Assembly (NCBI RefSeq): GCF_003073475.1
Contig: NZ_CP029033.1
Location: 992,001 to 1,056,000 of the forward strand
From: Actinobaculum sp. 313
GTDB lineage: Bacteria; Actinomycetota; Actinomycetes; Actinomycetales; Actinomycetaceae
Direction: 5' to 3'
Length of the DNA stretch: 64,000 bases
The position numbers were made by a program, and so were the translations under genes. Below, piece by piece: positions 59,715 to 64,000 of the stretch. A model generated the notes under the pieces. It had not been told where the DNA came from and ran no database searches. It saw only the letters and a program-made list of their open reading frames with translations. Position 1 is the first letter of the stretch; every line of letters starts with the position of its first letter.

Positions 59715-60527
59715 ATGAAGATCGCGACCTGCAATGTCAATGGAATCCGTGCCGCAGTGCGCAAGGGTCTGGCGGCGTGGATTGCCGCTGCCGACCCGGA
59801 TGTTCTGCTGCTGCAAGAGGTGCGCGCTCCCGACGATCTCGTCGCGCCGTTGATCGGCGAGGGATACCAGGTGATCACCTGGGCCTGCGACATTCGTGGA
59901 CGCGCCGGCGTTGCCATAGCGGTTCGTGAAGGGATTGAGATCGGCAGAGAGGTGCGGGGGCTGTCCGCCGAGCAACCGCCGGTGGATACGGGCCGCTGGT
60001 TGGAAGTGGAGTTGCCGGAGTTCGGCTTGCGGGTGGTATCCGCCTACCTGCATTCGGGCGACGCCGCAAGCCCGGAGAAGATGGCCGCGAAGTATGCCCA
60101 TCTCGATGCCGTCGACAAGCGGCTGACTGAACTGCTTGGCGATGGAAGTGTGCTGGTGGGTGGAGACTTCAATATCGTGCGTGGCGAGCAGGATATCGCC
60201 AATTGGAAACCGAACCACAACCGGCACTCCGGCGTGCTCGATCCGGAGATCGCCTATCTAAATCGATGGTTCGGCGAGTACGGCTATGTGGATGTGCAAC
60301 GCTTCCTTCTGCCCGACGGGCAGGGACCTTATACGTGGTGGTCGCAGCGTGGCAAGGCATTCGACAACAACACCGGATGGCGGATTGACTACCAGCTGGT
60401 CAGCCCCGCATTGGCCGGTGTCGTTGCCCACGCTCGGGTGGACCGTGCGCTTTCCTATCAGGAACGATTTTCCGATCATGCGCCATTCGTTGTCGACTAT
60501 GCGTTGGAAGCCACGCGCCCCGCATGA
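59715..60527 (+). CDS. xth: Exodeoxyribonuclease III (AP endonuclease family)
   Basis: A 270-residue Mg-dependent DNA-repair nuclease that cuts at abasic sites. MKIATCNVNGIRAAVRKGL starts the fold, VLLLQEVRAPDDL carries the metal-binding Glu, VSAYLHSGDA the Tyr region, VLVGGDFNIVRGEQDIANWK the Asp-Asn pair, YTWWSQRGKAFDNNTGWRID the C-terminal Trp/Asp, and RFSDHAPFVVDY the Asp-His pair. The ATG at 59715 gives the standard N-terminus; ten extra residues from 59685 are not supported. The gene appears monocistronic. Confidence 0.93.
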   Translation: MKIATCNVNGIRAAVRKGLAAWIAAADPDVLLLQEVRAPDDLVAPLIGEGYQVITWACDIRGRAGVAIAVREGIEIGREVRGLSAEQPPVDTGRWLEVELPEFGLRVVSAYLHSGDAASPEKMAAKYAHLDAVDKRLTELLGDGSVLVGGDFNIVRGEQDIANWKPNHNRHSGVLDPEIAYLNRWFGEYGYVDVQRFLLPDGQGPYTWWSQRGKAFDNNTGWRIDYQLVSPALAGVVAHARVDRALSYQERFSDHAPFVVDYALEATRPA

Positions 60528-60557
60528 ATTCTCAGACCCACTGTGAATTCTCAGACC
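60525..60557. repeat. 14-bp direct repeat at the xth 3' end
   Basis: TGAATTCTCAGACC at 60525-60538, beginning with the xth stop codon, is repeated at 60544-60557 (19-bp period). Confidence 0.7.
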
Positions 60558-60711
60558 TATAACGGCACGCGATTCCCCGTGCTAAACCATGGCGGCGACT
60601 CAGCCCCACGCGGAAGATGAATGGATCTCCGGCCGCTAGCGGGGCTTCGAGCGAAACACCGCTCCGTGTGCATTGTTCCGGAGCAGGTGGCCCGGGCGTT
60701 GCGGTATTCGC

Positions 60712-60874
60712 CCTGTATGGCAACCGTGCCGACTTTTGCGTGCGCGCCTGCCCTGGCGGGAGTGGATATCAACCATCATCGACACGACGGTGTACGACGA
60801 GATAGACGCCTGCCCTGGCGGGAGTGGATATCAAGACTCCTGTATGGCAACCGTGCCGACTTTTGCGTGCGCGC
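60712..60874. repeat. Interleaved repeat pair (36-bp and 27-bp units), short CRISPR-like layout
   Basis: A 36-bp unit starting CCTGTATGGCAACCGTGCCG occurs at 60712-60747 and 60839-60874. A 27-bp unit starting GCCTGCCCTGGCGGGAGTGG and ending ATATCAA occurs at 60746-60772 and 60808-60834 (62-bp period, 35-bp spacer). The order is long-short-spacer-short-long, all perfect and in the same orientation. No gene is recognised in this 430-bp gap before the guanylyltransferase gene. Confidence 0.8.
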
Positions 60875-60962
60875 TGTGGGTGCGGTGGTGGCCCCAGCAG
60901 CGATAGACTGCGCCGGGGCCGGGTGAGTACCGGTTTGTCCACGCTATGCGAACGGAGAAGCA

Positions 60963-62039
60963 ATGACCGACTTCCATGCCATTATTCCCGCCGGCGGCGC
61001 AGGCACTCGATTGTGGCCGCTTTCGCGGCAGTCCGCACCGAAGTTTCTGACTGACCTCACCGGTGCGGGACGCACACTCCTTCAAGCAACGATTCATCGC
61101 CTCAGTCCAGTGGCGAAGTCGTGCCTGGTGGTTACCGGATCCGCTCACGCGGTGGCGGTAGGGGAGCAGGTACCGCAGGCGGACGTCATGGTCGAACCGT
61201 CCGCGCGCGGCACGATGGGGGCAATCGGTCTGGCAGCTGCGGTTCTGCAACAGCGGTACGGCGATGTCGTCGTCGGCTCCTTCGCAGCGGATCACCTTAT
61301 CCGCGACGAAGATGCGTTTCATCGGGCAGTGCGCTCGGCGTTGGAAGCGGCTGAGAACGGCTACGTTGTCACAATTGGGATAACGCCCGATGAACCGTCC
61401 ACAGCCTACGGTTATATTCGTGCAGCGGCTGCGATGGGAGAGAGCGCGCAGTCGGTGCTCGCTTTTGTTGAGAAGCCGGATGTGGAAACCGCTACCCGCT
61501 ATTTGGCCAGCGGCGAATACTTCTGGAATGCGGGAATGTTCATCGCCAAGGCCTCGGTTCTGCTGCAGGCGTTGGAGCATTTTCACCCGGAGATGGCGCG
61601 GCCCATCGATGAGTTGGCGAAGGCCTGGGATACTCCGGAGCGCACCGCCGCAATTGAGCGATATTGGGAAGACCTTCCTGCGGCTGTTATCGACCGTGCA
61701 ATTGCCGAGCCTCTCGCAGCCGAGGGCGGCGTCGCCGTTGTTCCAGCGGAAATGGGATGGTCCGATGTGGGTGACTACTCTTCGTTAGCGGCTGTCATTG
61801 CTCCCGCAGAGCTGTCGCATGGGGTTGTTCCCGGCGGTGAGCCGCAGAGGACCTTCATCAGTGACTCACCTGGCGCCTTGGTGTATGCGGGGTCGAAACC
61901 GATTGTGGTGGCCGGAGTGCCAGGGGCGGTTGTCGTAGAAGCGGCAGACGTGATATTTGTCACACAACAGTCAGCTGCGCAGGAAGTGAAGCGGATCGTT
62001 GACGGCCTCGACGACGCGGGCCTCGGTTATCTGCACTGA
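60963..62039 (+). CDS. manC: Mannose-1-phosphate guanylyltransferase
   Basis: A 358-residue nucleotidyltransferase making GDP-mannose from GTP and mannose-1-phosphate, for cell-envelope glycans. The N-terminus HAIIPAGGAGTRLWPLSRQS is the nucleotide loop, followed by APKFL; SFAADHLIRDEDAF the metal-site Asp; STAYGYIRA and LAFVEKPDVETATRYL the sugar-binding part with the catalytic FVEKP; WSDVGDYSSL a family block. The length matches short single-domain enzymes without the isomerase domain. ACGGAGAAGCA precedes the ATG. No glycosyltransferase is adjacent. Confidence 0.9.
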   Translation: MTDFHAIIPAGGAGTRLWPLSRQSAPKFLTDLTGAGRTLLQATIHRLSPVAKSCLVVTGSAHAVAVGEQVPQADVMVEPSARGTMGAIGLAAAVLQQRYGDVVVGSFAADHLIRDEDAFHRAVRSALEAAENGYVVTIGITPDEPSTAYGYIRAAAAMGESAQSVLAFVEKPDVETATRYLASGEYFWNAGMFIAKASVLLQALEHFHPEMARPIDELAKAWDTPERTAAIERYWEDLPAAVIDRAIAEPLAAEGGVAVVPAEMGWSDVGDYSSLAAVIAPAELSHGVVPGGEPQRTFISDSPGALVYAGSKPIVVAGVPGAVVVEAADVIFVTQQSAAQEVKRIVDGLDDAGLGYLH

Positions 62040-62453
62040 GGTTGTTCACGGATTGAAACGGTCATCTGTGCGGGGCTGTTTAGTCGCAGTGCGATAGGGA
62101 GAATGCGCATAGACATGGCCTCAACTGTGCGCGGAGCGTGTCAGGTGTGGTGCGTTCAAGGAACTCACGCAAAGAGTTTCAAGCGCTGTGTGGATTGGCT
62201 GTGATTCAGGTTCCATACCGCTTCGTAGGTTTTCACGTGTGTCCATTCGTGGGGGAGCGGTTTGCGTCAGACACCGCCCTGAGCAGCGGAAACGCGCTGT
62301 TTGTTGCAATTGGCGCAGCGCCGAAAGGCAATTTTTGTTGCAAGATGAGCGAATTGGGTATGAAGTGTCACATTTTTCATGAATTGCCGTGTAGGCTATG
62401 TTCACCAGCGCCGAACACGTCGGCGATTTAGGCACACACATCAGGAGAAAAGC
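62040..62453. promoter_or_regulatory. Upstream region of the BMP lipoprotein gene
   Basis: About 410 bp without a gene. TTTGTTGCAA occurs twice, at 62300-62309 and 62334-62343 (34 bp apart, about three helical turns), upstream of a -10-like TAGGCT at 62392-62397. The direct repeats could bind a nucleoside-responsive regulator. Confidence 0.5.
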
Positions 62454-63539
62454 GTGAATAAAACGAAGCTTGCGGCAATTTTGGGTGCTGCCGCGCTTGC
62501 GCTATCCGCTTGTGGCGGAAACAGCTCGGATAACAAGTCGTCTAACGGAGGTGACGGTGGGAATAAGGCGGGCAGTGATTACACCGCATGTCTCGTTTCT
62601 GATGCCGGAGGCTGGAACGACAAGTCCTTCAACCAGTCTGCAAAGGAAGGCTTGGAAAGGGCGGTTGAAGAGCTGGGCGTTGCGGAAAAGACGGCCGAGT
62701 CGAAGTCATCGGCCGACTTCCAGCCCAATGTCGACTCCTTGGTCGATAGTGGCTGTGATCTAGTCATCGGTGTGGGCTTCAACCTCAACGATGCGATTTC
62801 GCGCGCCGCGAAGAACAATGAGAACGTCAGTTTCGCCCTGATCGATGACCAATTCAAGGACCCGCTCGCCAACGAGCGCGCTCTGGTCTTCAACACGCAG
62901 GAAGCTGCTTATCTGGCGGGCTATTCCGCAGCGGCCATGACCAAGACGGGTAAGGTTGCAACCTTCGGTGGTATCCAGATTCCGTCGGTGACGATCTTCA
63001 TGGACGGCTTCGTTGATGGCGTTGCCCGCTACAACGCGGACCATGGCACGAATGTCGAGGTAAAGGGCTGGGATAAGGAGGCCCAGACAGGTCAGTTCAC
63101 GAATACCTTTGATGATCAGTCGAAGGGTACTGAGACCGCTCAGCAACTCATTAATCAGGGTGCCGACATCATCATGCCGGTTGCCGGTCCGGTGGGACTG
63201 GGTGCCGCCGCAGCTGCGCAGACCGAGGGTGATGTGTTGATCATTGGTGTTGATTCTGACTGGTATGAGTCCGCGCCGAACTACAAGGACATCATCCTGA
63301 CCTCCGTGCAGAAGGATATCGGCTCCGCAGTCTTCGATACTGTTCAGGCCGGTAGCGAGGGTAACTTCACCGCAGACAACTACCTCGGCACGCTCGAGAA
63401 TGGTGGCGTGAAGTTGGCCCCGTTCCATGATTTCGAGTCTGAGTTGCCCGAAGGCCTACAGGACGAACTTGATGCGATCCAAGAGGAGATCATCACCGGA
63501 AAGACCGTTGTTGAGTCCGACGCGGCCTTCGAAAAGTAA
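62454..63539 (+). CDS. BMP-family nucleoside-binding lipoprotein (ABC transporter substrate-binding)
   Basis: A 361-residue surface lipoprotein. The GTG at 62454 follows AGGAGAAAAGC; LGAAALALSACGG is the signal peptide and lipobox with Cys20. A Ser/Asn/Gly linker follows, then the BMP/Med domain (ACLVSDAGGWNDKSFNQSAK, the typical 'D.GGI.DKSFNQ' motif; VSFALIDDQF; NTQEAAYLAGYSAA; VGGIQIP-like FGGIQIPSVTIFMDGFVDG; PVAGPVGLGAAAA). Related proteins bind purine nucleosides. An ATPase gene follows after a hairpin, so it is the first gene of an importer operon. Confidence 0.93.
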   Translation: MNKTKLAAILGAAALALSACGGNSSDNKSSNGGDGGNKAGSDYTACLVSDAGGWNDKSFNQSAKEGLERAVEELGVAEKTAESKSSADFQPNVDSLVDSGCDLVIGVGFNLNDAISRAAKNNENVSFALIDDQFKDPLANERALVFNTQEAAYLAGYSAAAMTKTGKVATFGGIQIPSVTIFMDGFVDGVARYNADHGTNVEVKGWDKEAQTGQFTNTFDDQSKGTETAQQLINQGADIIMPVAGPVGLGAAAAAQTEGDVLIIGVDSDWYESAPNYKDIILTSVQKDIGSAVFDTVQAGSEGNFTADNYLGTLENGGVKLAPFHDFESELPEGLQDELDAIQEEIITGKTVVESDAAFEK

Positions 63540-63555
63540 TCCGATGCAATAATGT

Positions 63556-63583
63556 TGGAGCCCGGCCGTTGTGCCGGGCTCCA
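63556..63583 (+). terminator. Hairpin between the BMP lipoprotein and ATPase genes
   Basis: TGGAGCCCGGC and GCCGGGCTCCA form a perfect 11-bp stem with loop CGTTGT, 16 bases after the lipoprotein stop. In such operons this kind of hairpin often lowers expression of downstream genes relative to the binding protein. Confidence 0.7.
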
Positions 63584-63648
63584 GCGCCCCAGAGGCTTCC
63601 GTGCGCCGAAACGGCTGCGTGGAAGCATTGAAGAAAGGCAGGCGGCAG

Positions 63649-64000
63649 TTGCGTCTGGAGCTTGTGAACATCACGAAGCGTTTTGGCTCCTTCGTAGCCA
63701 ATGACAACATCAACCTTGTTGTTGAGCCGGGCGAGATTCACGCACTTTTGGGTGAGAACGGCGCGGGTAAATCGACACTCATGAATGTTCTGTATGGCAT
63801 CTACCGGCCGGATGGCGGCGAGATCCTACTGGACGACGAACCGGTCTATTTCTCCTCCGCCGGTGATGCGGTGGCGGCAGGCATTGGCATGGTGCACCAG
63901 CACTTCATGCTGGTGCCGGTATTCACGGTTGCGGAATCCGTGGCGCTAGGCTACGAACCAGTATCGGGTCCTGGAAGATTGCTCGACTTCCGTGCTGCGC
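63649..64000 (+). CDS. Nucleoside ABC transporter ATP-binding protein, 3' end missing
   Basis: The frame is open to the window end (117 residues visible). LRLELVNITKRFGSFVANDN is the start of the domain, HALLGENGAGKSTLMNVLYG is Walker A, and GIGMVHQHFMLVPVFTVAES is the Q-loop region with the HQHFML motif typical of YufO/NupO-type nucleoside transporters. The TTG at 63649 is chosen because family similarity starts there; in-frame GTG (63619) and TTG (63630) codons upstream are alternatives. It partners the BMP lipoprotein. Confidence 0.88.
   Translation, partial: MRLELVNITKRFGSFVANDNINLVVEPGEIHALLGENGAGKSTLMNVLYGIYRPDGGEILLDDEPVYFSSAGDAVAAGIGMVHQHFMLVPVFTVAESVALGYEPVSGPGRLLDFRAA

Overview
The window reads as chromosomal DNA of a moderately high-GC Gram-positive actinobacterium, most likely of the Actinomycetaceae or a close relative. 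This is an inference. It rests on a type I fatty acid synthase gene joined to acyl-CoA carboxylase genes, the sucCD / DUF6350 (PerM) / purN / purH / DUF3017 gene order, a eukaryote-like double-domain phosphofructokinase, a eukaryote-like NADP isocitrate dehydrogenase and leaderless-type promoters. No rRNA, tRNA, cas gene, transposase or phage gene was recognised.

Layout. Positions 1-11 kb are an accessory, gene-poor stretch full of short duplications: a TetR-family regulator (cut by the window edge), an ACT-domain pseudogene, a GNAT acetyltransferase, a divergent hxlR / frnE-metallo-hydrolase cluster, a solitary Hint-like protein, a flavodoxin, a CPBP membrane protease, a dicarboxylate/amino-acid symporter and a bile-salt-hydrolase-type gene. 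Positions 11-31.6 kb are housekeeping: pcrA, sucC, sucD, then an inserted ABC-2 exporter with a broken two-component system, then perM, purN, a ZTP riboswitch with purH, a DUF3017 protein, a CNNM/CorC-type membrane protein, icd, a second symporter and pfk (reverse strand). Positions 32-38.5 kb hold one giant secreted amylopullulanase. Positions 38.7-41.7 kb carry pgi and mdh. Positions 42.9-56.7 kb form the lipid-synthesis operon birA-accBC-accD-fas-acpS. Positions 57-64 kb carry glyA-folD, xth, a mannose-1-phosphate guanylyltransferase gene and the start of a BMP-type nucleoside ABC transporter operon.

How the genes fit together. The secreted amylopullulanase, Pgi and Pfk connect starch/glycogen breakdown to glycolysis; Icd, SucCD and Mdh are citric-acid-cycle steps. 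PurN, PurH, GlyA and FolD share one-carbon folate chemistry, and the ZTP riboswitch ties purH to folate status. BirA, AccBC, AccD, FAS-I and AcpS make, load and elongate fatty acids, with stop/start overlaps or gaps of 0-2 nt between all of them.

Most striking feature. Seven genes (hxlR, bsh, pcrA, sucC, the DUF3017 gene, accBC, fas) are each interrupted by what looks like the loss of exactly one base, several next to C or G runs, although pcrA, accBC and fas should be essential. Two further genes carry a single in-frame stop with conserved sequence beyond it. Homopolymer sequencing error is the simplest explanation for the frameshifts; real decay is likely for the ACT-domain gene and the sensor kinase. 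Full gene spans are given across these interruptions. Non-coding findings include a perfect 22-bp palindrome in the exporter/kinase promoter region, a degenerate hairpin repeat with 60-bp period upstream of pcrA, a dispersed intergenic hairpin family, and a palindrome in the birA promoter region.
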